From an uncultured Chelatococcus sp. (GTDB lineage Bacteria; Pseudomonadota; Alphaproteobacteria; Rhizobiales; Beijerinckiaceae), in contig CALMIK010000026.1 in assembly GCA_937863995.1 (NCBI GenBank), positions 1 through 47,349 on the forward strand: a stretch of 47,349 nt of DNA, written 5' to 3'. The notes under the pieces are model-generated. The model was not told the origin of the DNA. It worked only from the letters and a program-made list of their open reading frames with translations, and did no database searches. Both the position numbers and the translations under genes were made by a program. Within the stretch, counting starts at the first letter, position 1, and each line of letters opens with the position of its first letter. Positions 8,229 through 16,374 of the stretch are shown here, piece after piece.

Positions 8229-8545
8229 TGCGAGCCCCCTATCGCATCACGCAAAAAAGCTTCAACTCTCTGGCTTAGAGCATCGTGCAGAAAAGTGGAT
8301 ACCACTTTTCGTCGACAAAGATGCGTTAAATCAAGAAGATAGAGCGTCAGTTCTGATTTCATCAGAACGTCCGACGCTCTAGCGCGCTTTCTTCAGGCAA
8401 AGCAGCATCCGCTCTGCTTGAAAACGCCTTATAGAGCCACCGACCATTCCGGCGGAATCAGACCGCGCGTTACGCGCCTACCATTCAACCGCAGTTCGCA
8501 TTCATTTTCGATGGTTCGACATGGGCGCGAACTGCTTTACCCCAC
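8229..8545. other. Intergenic stretch filled by repeats
   Basis: No open frame with coding character is seen between the small exported protein and the ndk terminator. Most of the stretch is repeat copy 3 (8276-8430); the rest (8431-8545) is unremarkable. Promoter elements for the gene starting at 8228 must lie at its left edge, but none is convincing. Confidence 0.6.
8276..8430 (+). repeat. Composite intergenic palindromic repeat, copy 3
   Basis: Three hairpins follow one another. The first is at 8292-8315, with arms AAAAGTGG and CCACTTTT around ATA. The second is AGAGCGTC...GACGCTCT (8341-8348 with 8373-8380) enclosing GTTCTGAT-TTC-ATCAGAAC. The third (8381-8430) is clearly the second module of copies 1 and 2: CGCGCTTTCTTCAGGCAAAGC to GCTTGAAAACGC. 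The element is thus a mosaic sharing one module with copies 1 and 2 while carrying a different first hairpin. Confidence 0.8.
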
Positions 8546-8577
8546 AAAAAAGCGCGGCCGCTGTCGCGGACCGCGCT
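8546..8577 (-). terminator. Intrinsic terminator of ndk
   Basis: On the minus strand, an AGCGCGG/CCGCGCT stem with an inner CCGC/GCGG pair and GACA loop is followed by six Ts (A-run 8546-8551 on the plus strand). It starts 23 bases after the ndk stop. Confidence 0.85.
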
Positions 8578-8600
8578 TCTGTCACAGTTGCGTTGGCGTA

Positions 8601-9023
<423 letters not shown>

Positions 9024-9208
9024 GGGATACCGTCTAAAACCTTGTGTTGGCGGATTGTGAGCGGCTTATAGCCGCCCACGGCGTCAGCCACAAGACACAC
9101 GCCCGTAGAAACGGGCGAGAAACGGCAAAAGCGGCTTTCCTGTCACGCTTTTTCGGCCCGCGCCTGCCGGCCGGACTCTTTCCGGCCAGGCGCTTGCAGA
9201 TCAGACGC

Positions 9209-9862
9209 TCACGGCGTCGGCTGGTCGCCTGTCACCGCGAGGCCGCGCTGCACGGCAGGGCGCGCCAGCACCGTCTCCAGCCAGCGGCGGAAGTTGGGGA
9301 AGGCCTCGATGTCCTGCCCCTGCCGCTCCCAGTGCTTGCTCCAGCCGATGCTGGCGATGTCCGCGATCGAATAATCGCCGGCGATGTACTCGCGATCCGC
9401 CAGCCGCCGGTCGAGCACGCCGTAGAGGCGCGCGACCTCCTTGGTGTAACGATCGATTCCGTAAGGAATTTTCTCCGGCGCGTAGATACGGAAATGGTGC
9501 GCCTGGCCGGCCATGGGGCCAAGCCCGCCGACCTGCCAGAACAGCCACTGCTCGACGTCGACGCGCTGGCGCTCGTCGGCCGGATAGAGCTTGCCGGTCT
9601 TGCGGCCGAGGTATTGCAAGATCGCGCCCGACTCGAACACCGAGATCGGCTTGCCGTCAGGACCGTTCGGATCGACGATGGCAGGAATGCGATTGTTGGG
9701 CGACACCGCGAGGAAATGCGGCTGGAACTGATCGCCCTTGCCGATGTTGATCGGATGAACCCGGTAGGGCAACCCGATCTCCTCGAGCATGATGGAGATC
9801 TTCCAGCCGTTGGGCGTCGGCCAGTAATAAAGGTCGATGGGATCCTGCGCGATCGGTGCCAT
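9209..9862 (-). CDS. Glutathione S-transferase, Nu-class-like (YfcG/YghU type)
   Basis: The product is a cytosolic thiol-transferase or disulfide-bond reductase type GST. The thioredoxin-like N-terminal domain has YYWPTPNGWKISIMLEE, with the TPNG motif of the YfcG/YghU group in place of a catalytic Cys, then NNRIPAIVD (cis-Pro) and VFESGAILQYL (glutathione-binding ES). The C-terminal all-helical domain follows, with YSIADIASIGW (N-capping S/D). The frame opens at 9916, but AGGA lies about 7 bases before ATG 9862 (MAPIAQDP), giving 217 residues. Physiological substrate unknown. The upstream neighbour livM ends 36 bases from the frame opening and may be read through. Confidence 0.9.
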   Translation of the reverse strand: MAPIAQDPIDLYYWPTPNGWKISIMLEEIGLPYRVHPINIGKGDQFQPHFLAVSPNNRIPAIVDPNGPDGKPISVFESGAILQYLGRKTGKLYPADERQRVDVEQWLFWQVGGLGPMAGQAHHFRIYAPEKIPYGIDRYTKEVARLYGVLDRRLADREYIAGDYSIADIASIGWSKHWERQGQDIEAFPNFRRWLETVLARPAVQRGLAVTGDQPTP

Positions 9863-9951
9863 TGCCATTTCCTGTCTCATTCCATGAATCGCATGGTCGC
9901 GCAAGAATACTACCACGCACGTGCCATGGTGCGGCTGTGCGCGGCGTCACC

Positions 9952-10941
9952 TCACAGCGGCCGCTTCACCCACCGCGACAGGACGCCGATGATGCCCTCA
10001 CGGAACAGCATCACGCAGATGACGAACACGACACCCTGAATGATCGGCACCCACGCACCGAACGTCGCCAGGTAGTTCTGCATCGACACCACCACCGCCG
10101 CGCCGATCAGCGGCCCGAAGATCGTGCCCATGCCGCCAACCAGCGTCATCAGCACCACCTCGCCGGACATGGTCCAGTGCACGTCGGTCAGCGAGGCCAG
10201 CTGGAACACGATCGCCTTCATGGAGCCTGCAAGCCCCGCGATACCCGCCGACAGCACGAACACGGCGAGCTTGTACTGCGTGGTGCGGTAGCCCAGCGAT
10301 ATCGCCCGCGGCTCGTTGTCGCGGATGGCGCGCAGCACCTGCCCGAACGGCGAATGGATGATGCGGAAGATCAGCAGGAACCCGAGCAGGAAGATCGTCG
10401 CGACGACATAATAGAGCGTCCGGTCATCGGCAAGCGGCAGGATGCCAAACAGCTGGCCACGGGGAACGGACTGGATGCCGTCCTCACCGCCGGTGAACGG
10501 CGACTGCAGCGAGACGAAGAAGACCAACTGCGACAGCGCCAGCGTGATCATGGCGAAGTAGATGCCTTGACGACGGATCGCCAGCGCTCCGAAGATCGCG
10601 CCCAGCACGACGGCCGCCCCGGTGCCGGAGAGAATCGCAAGCTCCGGCGTGAGCCCCCAGACTTTGGCCGCGTGCGCGCTGACGTAGCTCGCGAAGCCGA
10701 AGTAGGCCGCGTGGCCGAACGACAGCAGCCCACCGTAGCCCAGCAGAAGGTTCAGCGCGGCCGCGAACAGACCGAAGCACAGCACCTTCATCAGGAAAAC
10801 GGGATAGAGGAACTGGGGCGCCACGAGAAGCACGCCCGCAAGCGCCACGAACAGGACGCCATAGTGCCATGGGGAGCGGGTCGCCGTTCCGGCGGTATCG
10901 TCCGCCCCATCCCGCGAGGTCGCAATATCGTGGGTGGTCAT
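9952..10941 (-). CDS. livM: Branched-chain amino acid-type ABC transporter permease LivM
   Basis: This is one of the two inner-membrane permeases of a HAAT-family importer. The 329-residue product has about nine to ten hydrophobic spans. It carries the family patterns GYGGLLSFGHAAYFG near residue 70 and the EAA-like loop with NEPRAISLGY and GGMGTIFGPLIGA. It starts inside the livH stop (TGATG overlap at 10939-10943) and is the last gene of the operon. The N-terminal 25 residues are soluble and polar. Substrate specificity cannot be read from the permease; branched-chain amino acids, amides or urea are all possible for the family. Confidence 0.95.
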   Translation of the reverse strand: MTTHDIATSRDGADDTAGTATRSPWHYGVLFVALAGVLLVAPQFLYPVFLMKVLCFGLFAAALNLLLGYGGLLSFGHAAYFGFASYVSAHAAKVWGLTPELAILSGTGAAVVLGAIFGALAIRRQGIYFAMITLALSQLVFFVSLQSPFTGGEDGIQSVPRGQLFGILPLADDRTLYYVVATIFLLGFLLIFRIIHSPFGQVLRAIRDNEPRAISLGYRTTQYKLAVFVLSAGIAGLAGSMKAIVFQLASLTDVHWTMSGEVVLMTLVGGMGTIFGPLIGAAVVVSMQNYLATFGAWVPIIQGVVFVICVMLFREGIIGVLSRWVKRPL

Positions 10942-11828
10942 CAGGCAGCCCTCCCGAACAGGCCAGCAGGCTTCACCAGAAGCACCAGGATCATGATAAC
11001 GAAGATGACGGTCGAGGAAGCCTCGGGATAGAAGACCTTGGTCAGCCCCTCGATGAGGCCGAGCGAGAAGCCGGTGATGATCGACCCCAGGATAGAGCCC
11101 ATGCCGCCGATCACGACCACGGCGAACACGACGATGATGAGGTCGGCGCCCATGTTCGGGTTCACCGCGTAGATCGGAGCCGCGAGCACGCCGGCGAATG
11201 CGGCGAGAGCCACGCCGAAGCCGTAAGTGACCGTCACGAGAAGCGGCACGTTGATGCCGAACGCGCCGACCAGGGGCGCATTTTCAGTGGCGGCGCGCAG
11301 GTAGGCGCCAAGGCGCGTGCGCTCGATGACGAGCCAGGTCGCGATGCACGCTACCAGAGCCGCCAACACCACCCATGCCCGGTAGTTGGGCAGGAACATG
11401 AAGCCGAGGTTGCGCCCGCCAGCAAGCTCCGGCGGGATGCCGTAAGGCAGGCCCGACACGCCGTACTGGTTGCGGAAAACACCCTGGATGATCAGCGCCA
11501 GGCCGAATGTGAGAAGCAGGCCGTAGAGGTGATCGACGTTCTGCAACCGTGACAGGAACAGCCGCTCGATGACGATGCCCGTGACGCCGACCAGAACCGG
11601 CGCGATCAGCAGCGCCCACCAGTAGCCGATGCCGGCATATTGCAGCAGCATCCAGGCGACGAACGCCCCCATCATGTACTGCGCGCCGTGGGCGAAATTG
11701 ATGATGTTGAGCAGGCCGAAGATGATCGCGAGCCCGAGACTGAGCACGGCATAGAAGGAGCCGTTGATCAGCCCGAGCAAAAGCTGGCCGAACAGGACCT
11801 GTGGCGAAACGCCGAGAAGTTCAAACAT
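10941..11828 (-). CDS. livH: Branched-chain amino acid-type ABC transporter permease LivH
   Basis: Partner permease to LivM. ATG 11828 (MFELLGVSPQ) is chosen over the open frame up to 12068 because the extra part is non-membrane, overlaps livK, and an AAAGGCG site lies just upstream; this gives 295 residues, typical for LivH. Family features are the N-terminal LGLINGSFYAVLSLGLAIIFG, NIINFAHG, the EAA loop with RAATENAPLVGAFGIN, and VVVIGGMGSILGSIITG. The 3' end overlaps livM by one base. It is separated from livK by 152 bases holding two hairpins. Confidence 0.95.
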   Translation of the reverse strand: MFELLGVSPQVLFGQLLLGLINGSFYAVLSLGLAIIFGLLNIINFAHGAQYMMGAFVAWMLLQYAGIGYWWALLIAPVLVGVTGIVIERLFLSRLQNVDHLYGLLLTFGLALIIQGVFRNQYGVSGLPYGIPPELAGGRNLGFMFLPNYRAWVVLAALVACIATWLVIERTRLGAYLRAATENAPLVGAFGINVPLLVTVTYGFGVALAAFAGVLAAPIYAVNPNMGADLIIVVFAVVVIGGMGSILGSIITGFSLGLIEGLTKVFYPEASSTVIFVIMILVLLVKPAGLFGRAA

Positions 11829-11890
11829 CGATACGCCTTTCAGCGGCAGACGGCATCGGATGAAACCAGAGAAAATGAACTGTCGCAACG

Positions 11891-11971
11891 CGTTATTACC
11901 GTTGGTTAAACAACGGCAATAACGTTTCGACCCGAACAACCCGCCCGGACCGGCGCTCACGCCGGCCCGGG
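11891..11971 (-). terminator. Two hairpins between livK and livH (partial terminator or mRNA stabiliser)
   Basis: The first, met ten bases after the livK stop, is a 12-bp stem 11944-11955/11960-11971 with a 4-base loop and one G-U pair in the minus-strand RNA. The second is a 14-bp stem 11891-11904/11911-11924 with loop GTTAAA and one mismatched or wobble position. Neither has a minus-strand U-run, so full termination is unlikely. Such hairpins after a binding-protein gene commonly protect its mRNA and raise its level above the permeases. Confidence 0.6.
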
Positions 11972-11980
11972 CCGAGTGGC

Positions 11981-13180
11981 TTACTTCACCAGATCGCAAC
12001 CGCCGGCGTTGAGCGGGCGGAACGCTTCGGCGGCCGGGATGACCGCGAGCTGGTTGTAGTAATCCCACGGCCCCTTCGAATCAGCCGGCTTCTTGACCTC
12101 GAACAGGTACATGTCATGGACGTGGCGGCCGTCGACACGCACCTCGCCCTTGCCGAACAGCGGGTCCTCGGAGGGATTCTCACGCATCCACTTCGTGACC
12201 ACAGCCGGGTCCTTCGACTTCGTGGCCTCGACCGCCTTGAGGTAGTGCAGAGTGCCGGAGTAGACGCCGGCGTGCACCATGGTCGGCTTCTTGCCGCCGT
12301 GGCGGGTGGCGAAGCGCTCGGACCACGCACGCGTGCCGTCGTTCTGATCCCAGTAGAAGGCTTCCGTCAGCACCAGACCCTGCGCGGCCTCGAGGCCGAG
12401 AGCATTCACGTCGGAAAGGAAGATCAGCAGGCCGGCGAGCGTCTGGCCGCCCGCGACGATGCCGAACTCGGCCGCCTGCTTGATGGTGTTGATGGTGTCG
12501 CCGCCGGCGTTGGCAAGGCCGATGACCTTGGCCTTCGACGCCTGCGCCTGCAGCAGGAACGACGAGAAGTCGCCGCCCGGGAAGGGATGGCGCACCTGGC
12601 CGACCACGGTGCCGCCGGCCTTCTTCACCACTTCCGAGGTATCGCGCTCAAGCGCGTGGCCGAAGGCGTAGTCGGCGGTGAGGAAGAACCACGTGTCGCC
12701 GCCGCGCTTGACCAGCGCCGTGCCCGTGCCGTAACCGAGCGCGTAGGTGTCGTAGGTCCAGTGGATGGTGTTGGGCGAGCACTGCTTGCCGGTCAGGTCG
12801 GTGGAGCCAGCGCCCGAGTTGATGTGGATCTTGTTCTTCTCGCGCGTGATCTGCGAGATGGCCAGCGCCACCGACGAGGTCGGCACGTCGAGGATCACGT
12901 CGACGCCTTCCTGATCGTACCACTGCCGGGCGATGTTGGAGCCGATGTCGGGCTTGTTCTGGTGATCGGCGGAGATGATATCGACGTTGATGCCCTTTTC
13001 GGCCGCCTTGAAGTCTTCAACGGCCAGCCGCGCCGCGATCACCGAGCCCTCGCCCGACAGATCGGCATAGACGCCGGAGCGGTCGTTCAGCACGCCGAGC
13101 TTGACGGCGGTCTGCGCCTGCGCCGCGCCGAGCGCGCCCACGACGAAGGTGCTGGCCAGCAGCAAAGTTCTGATACCCAT
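11981..13180 (-). CDS. Periplasmic substrate-binding protein of the Liv-type ABC transporter
   Basis: The 399-residue product starts with a Sec signal peptide (MGIRTLLLASTFVVGALGAAQAQ) and continues as a type I periplasmic binding protein of the leucine/amide family: VKLGVLNDRSGVYADLSGEGS, then two alpha/beta lobes. C-terminal features are HDMYLFEVKKP and the terminal GGCDLVK. SPNTIHW and DYAFGHALERD line the cleft region in relatives. GGGGGAAACG precedes the ATG, the same site as before livG. The set is often annotated for branched-chain amino acids, but many such proteins bind other amides or aromatic acids, so I leave the symbol blank. Confidence 0.93.
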   Translation of the reverse strand: MGIRTLLLASTFVVGALGAAQAQTAVKLGVLNDRSGVYADLSGEGSVIAARLAVEDFKAAEKGINVDIISADHQNKPDIGSNIARQWYDQEGVDVILDVPTSSVALAISQITREKNKIHINSGAGSTDLTGKQCSPNTIHWTYDTYALGYGTGTALVKRGGDTWFFLTADYAFGHALERDTSEVVKKAGGTVVGQVRHPFPGGDFSSFLLQAQASKAKVIGLANAGGDTINTIKQAAEFGIVAGGQTLAGLLIFLSDVNALGLEAAQGLVLTEAFYWDQNDGTRAWSERFATRHGGKKPTMVHAGVYSGTLHYLKAVEATKSKDPAVVTKWMRENPSEDPLFGKGEVRVDGRHVHDMYLFEVKKPADSKGPWDYYNQLAVIPAAEAFRPLNAGGCDLVK

Positions 13181-13217
13181 CGTTTCCCCCTAAAATGACA
13201 AAGCAAGCAAGATGCCC

Positions 13218-13270
13218 CAAAGCACTTCGTTGTTTCCCCGAAACGCTTAAGTGCTTGAATTTCTTTTTTG
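13218..13270 (+). repeat. Partial palindromic repeat, copy 4
   Basis: A single hairpin: AAGCACTT (13220-13227) pairs with AAGTGCTT (13249-13256), with an inner GTTTC-CCC-GAAAC stem, then a T-rich run on the plus strand. The layout matches the first module of copies 1 and 2 (AAAGCAT...ATGCTTT), with paired substitutions in the outer stem. It lies between livK and livF inside the operon, in a 214-base gap that otherwise holds nothing recognisable. Confidence 0.65.
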
Positions 13271-13394
13271 AGCGGATCTCCATCGATCGAGCGCGTTAAC
13301 CCGATCGACGAACGCTCCAGTCCAGGTTCCGGTGTTCTTGCTCTTGTTCCAGCCGGTTGGCCAGAAAATCATGGCGCCACGCTCCCGACCGGGC

Positions 13395-14135
13395 TTACAC
13401 GCCCAGATAGCCGTGCAGCTTGTCGATGTTGGCGTCGAGTTCGTCGTTGCGGATCATGTCGATGACCCGCCCCTGCTCCACCACGTAATGGCGGTCGGCG
13501 ACCGTCGCGGCGAAGCGGAAGTTCTGCTCCACGAGCACGATGGTGAAGCCGTCCTGCTTGAGGCGCGCGATGGTGCGGCCGATCTGCTCCACGATCACCG
13601 GCGCAAGCCCCTCGGTCGGCTCGTCGAGCAGCAGCAGATTGGCGCCGGTGCGCAGGATGCGCGCGATGGACAGCATCTGCTGCTCGCCGCCCGACAGCTT
13701 GGTGCCCTGGCTGGACAGGCGTTCCTTGATGTTGGGGAACAGGGTGTAGATCTGCTCCTGCGTCATGCCGCCGGGCTTGACTACCGGCGGCAGCACGAGA
13801 TTTTCCGCCACCGACAGGCTGGAGAAAATGCCGCGCTCTTCCGGCACATAGCCGATGCCGAGCCGGGCAATGTGACGGGCCGGCAGACGGATCGTCTCCT
13901 TGCCGTCGAACGAGATCGAGCCGGTGCGCTTGCGCAGGATGCCGATGATCGAGCGCAACGTGGTCGTCTTGCCGGCGCCGTTGCGCCCGAGCAGGGTCAC
14001 GACCTCTCCGGGCGCGACGTCGAAATTGATGCCGTGCAGGACATGGGATTCACCATACCAGGCCTGAAGGTTCTTCACCGACAGCAGCGGCGCCACCGCC
14101 GGCTGCGAAAGAACGCGCGACGCTGCCTCAGGCAT
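13395..14135 (-). CDS. livF: ABC transporter ATP-binding protein LivF
   Basis: One of the two cytoplasmic ATPases of the importer. The 246-residue product has Walker A GRNGAGKTT near residue 49, the Q-loop region YVPEERGIFSSLSV, signature LSGGEQQ, Walker B LLLLDEPTEGLAP and the H-loop position VEQN, which carries Gln as is usual for LivF. It starts 8 bases inside livG, so translation is coupled. The IGYVPEER segment and short length identify it as LivF and not LivG. Confidence 0.96.
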   Translation of the reverse strand: MPEAASRVLSQPAVAPLLSVKNLQAWYGESHVLHGINFDVAPGEVVTLLGRNGAGKTTTLRSIIGILRKRTGSISFDGKETIRLPARHIARLGIGYVPEERGIFSSLSVAENLVLPPVVKPGGMTQEQIYTLFPNIKERLSSQGTKLSGGEQQMLSIARILRTGANLLLLDEPTEGLAPVIVEQIGRTIARLKQDGFTIVLVEQNFRFAATVADRHYVVEQGRVIDMIRNDELDANIDKLHGYLGV

Positions 14136-14883
14136 GCATGCCTCCCATGTAAGCCTCGACCACCCGCTCGTCGCTCGACACGGTGGCGTAGTTGCCCTCC
14201 GCCAGCACCTTGCCGCGCGCCAGCACCGTGATGCGGTCCGACAGCGAGGCGACGACGGAAAGATTGTGTTCCACCATAAGGATGGTGCGATTGGCCGATA
14301 CGTGCCGTATCAGCGCAGCCATGCGGTCCACGTCCTCGTGGCCCATGCCCGCGAGCGGCTCGTCGAGCAGCAGCATGGCCGGATCGAGCGCGAGCGTCGT
14401 CGCGATCTCCAGCGCCCGCTTGCGCCCGTATGGCAGTTCGCCGGCGCGCCTGTTGGCGTAGTCGGAAAGCCCGACAGCCTCGAGCAATTCCCGAGCCTCG
14501 CGATCATAACGGCGAAGCAGGCGCTCGGAGCGCCAGAAATCGAAGGAATCACCGCGCCGGCGCTGCAGCGCCACCCGCACGTTCTCGAGCGCCGTGAACT
14601 GCGCGAAAACCGCGGAAATCTGGAACGAGCGCACCACACCGAGCCGCGCGATGTCCGCCGGCTTCATGGTGGTGATGTCCTTGCCCCGGTACATGATGGT
14701 GCCGCGCGTGGGCGTGAGGAACTTGGTCAGCAGATTGAAACAGGTGGTCTTGCCCGCGCCGTTGGGGCCGATCAGCGCGTGGATCGTCCCCTGCTCGATG
14801 TTCAGATTAACCCCGTCTACCGCCTTGAACCCCTTGAACTCGATTGTCAGATCGCGTGTTGCGAGTATCGACTCGGCGCGCAT
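14128..14883 (-). CDS. livG: ABC transporter ATP-binding protein LivG
   Basis: The second ATPase and first gene of the transporter operon. The frame opens at 14931, but ATG 14883 (MRAESILATRDL) has AGGGGGAA about 7 bases upstream, giving 251 residues. Motifs are Walker A GPNGAGKTT, the LivG-type VVRSFQ Q-loop, signature LPYGRKRALE (variant with YG in place of SG, normal for LivG), Walker B LLLDEPLAGM and H-loop VEHN. Gene order livG-livF-livK-livH-livM places the binding protein in the middle. Confidence 0.95.
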   Translation of the reverse strand: MRAESILATRDLTIEFKGFKAVDGVNLNIEQGTIHALIGPNGAGKTTCFNLLTKFLTPTRGTIMYRGKDITTMKPADIARLGVVRSFQISAVFAQFTALENVRVALQRRRGDSFDFWRSERLLRRYDREARELLEAVGLSDYANRRAGELPYGRKRALEIATTLALDPAMLLLDEPLAGMGHEDVDRMAALIRHVSANRTILMVEHNLSVVASLSDRITVLARGKVLAEGNYATVSSDERVVEAYMGGMHA

Positions 14884-15210
14884 CCGGCGTTTCCCCCTGG
14901 GTATGTCGTTTGATTGGTTGGTGACGGGCATCGCCCGACCGGTCGGAATTCTGACAATTGCAGGCGCAACCTAGACATGCGATGAGCGACATCTAGCCAT
15001 GCGCACGAAGCATTGCCCGGAATTTCGCCTCTGTCAATCGTACCAAAGTCGTCGCCATCGACTTCGGACTGGAAAAACAAATCAGCGCCGAGGTTTGCAT
15101 GGTTGAACGCGGCATGCGGCAGGCCCTTCCGTCATGCGGAAGTAGCCTTGAGCCCAAGCGCGGGGCTTTAGCCATCGCGGGAACGCTCGGACGCGGGGGC
15201 CGAAGCGGCG
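14884..15210. other. Intergenic stretch between lpxB and livG
   Basis: About 327 bases without a convincing gene. It must hold the livG promoter and the 3' end of the lpxB message. A small hairpin (15126-15131 with 15137-15142) lies 70 bases past the lpxB stop. An open frame from 15080 down to 14847 overlaps livG, lacks a ribosome binding site and shows no family character. Confidence 0.55.
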
Positions 15211-16374
15211 TCAGGCGTTCATGCCCAGCACGATTCGGGCTGCGCGCTCGCTCGGTGTATCGTCGCCGATCGCCATGGCGCCTTCGAGCCGCGCGAAAGC
15301 TGCGATCTGCCGCGCGCGTTCGGGCGTGTCGTCGAGCAGCGGCAGCAGCGTGCCGGCGAGCTTTTCGGGCGTGCAGTCCCATTGCAGGCGCTCGGGCACG
15401 ACGTGCTCGCCCAGAATCAGATTGGCATAGGTCACCGTGGTGACGGTGAGGAAATGCCGCACTTGTGATTCGAGCCACGACATCTTGTACGCGACCACCA
15501 TCGGCACGCCCGACAGCGCCAGTTCCAGCGTCACCGTGCCGGATGCGGCGATCGCCGCATGCGCGCGCCGGAATGAGGCATACTTGGCCGCCTCCCCCTC
15601 GACGATCTCCGGCTTCACCGGCCAGTGCGCCACGGCCTCGCGGATGAGCGGCGCCACGTGCGCCACGGCCGGCAGCACGAACCGCACTGGCCGCGACGCC
15701 CCCGCCACAACGAGCGGCAGCGTCTCTCCGAAGACAGGTAGCAGCCGCGACACCTCGGACCGCCGGCTGCCGGGCAGCACCAGCACCTCGATCTCCCCGG
15801 CCTCGGCGAGTGGGAGGCGTTCGCCCGCGGCCGGACGCAACACCTCGTAGCGCTCGATCAGCGGGTGGCCGACATATGAACACGGCGGGCCGCCCAACCG
15901 CTTGTGTGCATCGGGCTCGAACGGCAGCAGCGCCAGCAGGTGGTCGACATAGCCGCGCATCTTGCGCGCCCTGCCCGGACGCCACGCCCAAACGCTGGGG
16001 CTGACATAATCGACGATGGGCAAGCCGGGGCGCGCCGCGCGCACCCGTTTCGCCACCGCGTGGGTAAAATCGGGGCTGTCGATGATCACCAGCACGTCCG
16101 CATCGGACGCGAGCACCGCCGCAACCGTCTCGTGCACCCGCCGCACGATGGTGCGCAGCCGCGCGATCACCGCGACAAAGCCCATCACCGCGATATCCGA
16201 AAGCGGAAACAGACTCGCCAGTCCTTCCCGCGCCATGGCCTCGCCGCCAACGCCGGAAAATCGCACAGGCCCGCGTTCCTTCAGTGAACGCATGAGCCGT
16301 GCACCAAGCTGGTCGCCCGATTCCTCGCCCGCGACCAGGAAGACATGCGGACCGCCCTCGCGCCGATCGCTCAT
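15211..16374 (-). CDS. lpxB: Lipid-A-disaccharide synthase
   Basis: LpxB is a GT19 glycosyltransferase at the inner face of the membrane. It joins UDP-2,3-diacylglucosamine and lipid X to form the lipid A disaccharide. The 387-residue product opens with VFLVAGEESGDQLGARLM and contains GVGGEAMAREGL, DSPDFTH, YVSPSVWAWRPGRA, LPGSRRSEV and the donor-site region ASGTVTLELALSGVPMVVAYK, all family hallmarks. Its ATG overlaps the lpxI stop by 4 bases (ATGA at 16371-16374). It is the last gene of the lpxD-fabZ-lpxA-lpxI-lpxB run. Confidence 0.98.
   Translation of the reverse strand: MSDRREGGPHVFLVAGEESGDQLGARLMRSLKERGPVRFSGVGGEAMAREGLASLFPLSDIAVMGFVAVIARLRTIVRRVHETVAAVLASDADVLVIIDSPDFTHAVAKRVRAARPGLPIVDYVSPSVWAWRPGRARKMRGYVDHLLALLPFEPDAHKRLGGPPCSYVGHPLIERYEVLRPAAGERLPLAEAGEIEVLVLPGSRRSEVSRLLPVFGETLPLVVAGASRPVRFVLPAVAHVAPLIREAVAHWPVKPEIVEGEAAKYASFRRAHAAIAASGTVTLELALSGVPMVVAYKMSWLESQVRHFLTVTTVTYANLILGEHVVPERLQWDCTPEKLAGTLLPLLDDTPERARQIAAFARLEGAMAIGDDTPSERAARIVLGMNA

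Noticed and set aside
13249..13270. Plus-strand intrinsic terminator after the copy 4 hairpin
   Set aside because: The T-rich run fits, but no plus-strand gene lies upstream to be terminated; the hairpin is better explained as a repeat copy.
14847..15080. Short minus-strand frame (77 codons) between lpxB and livG
   Set aside because: It overlaps the start of livG, has no ribosome binding site and no recognisable pattern.
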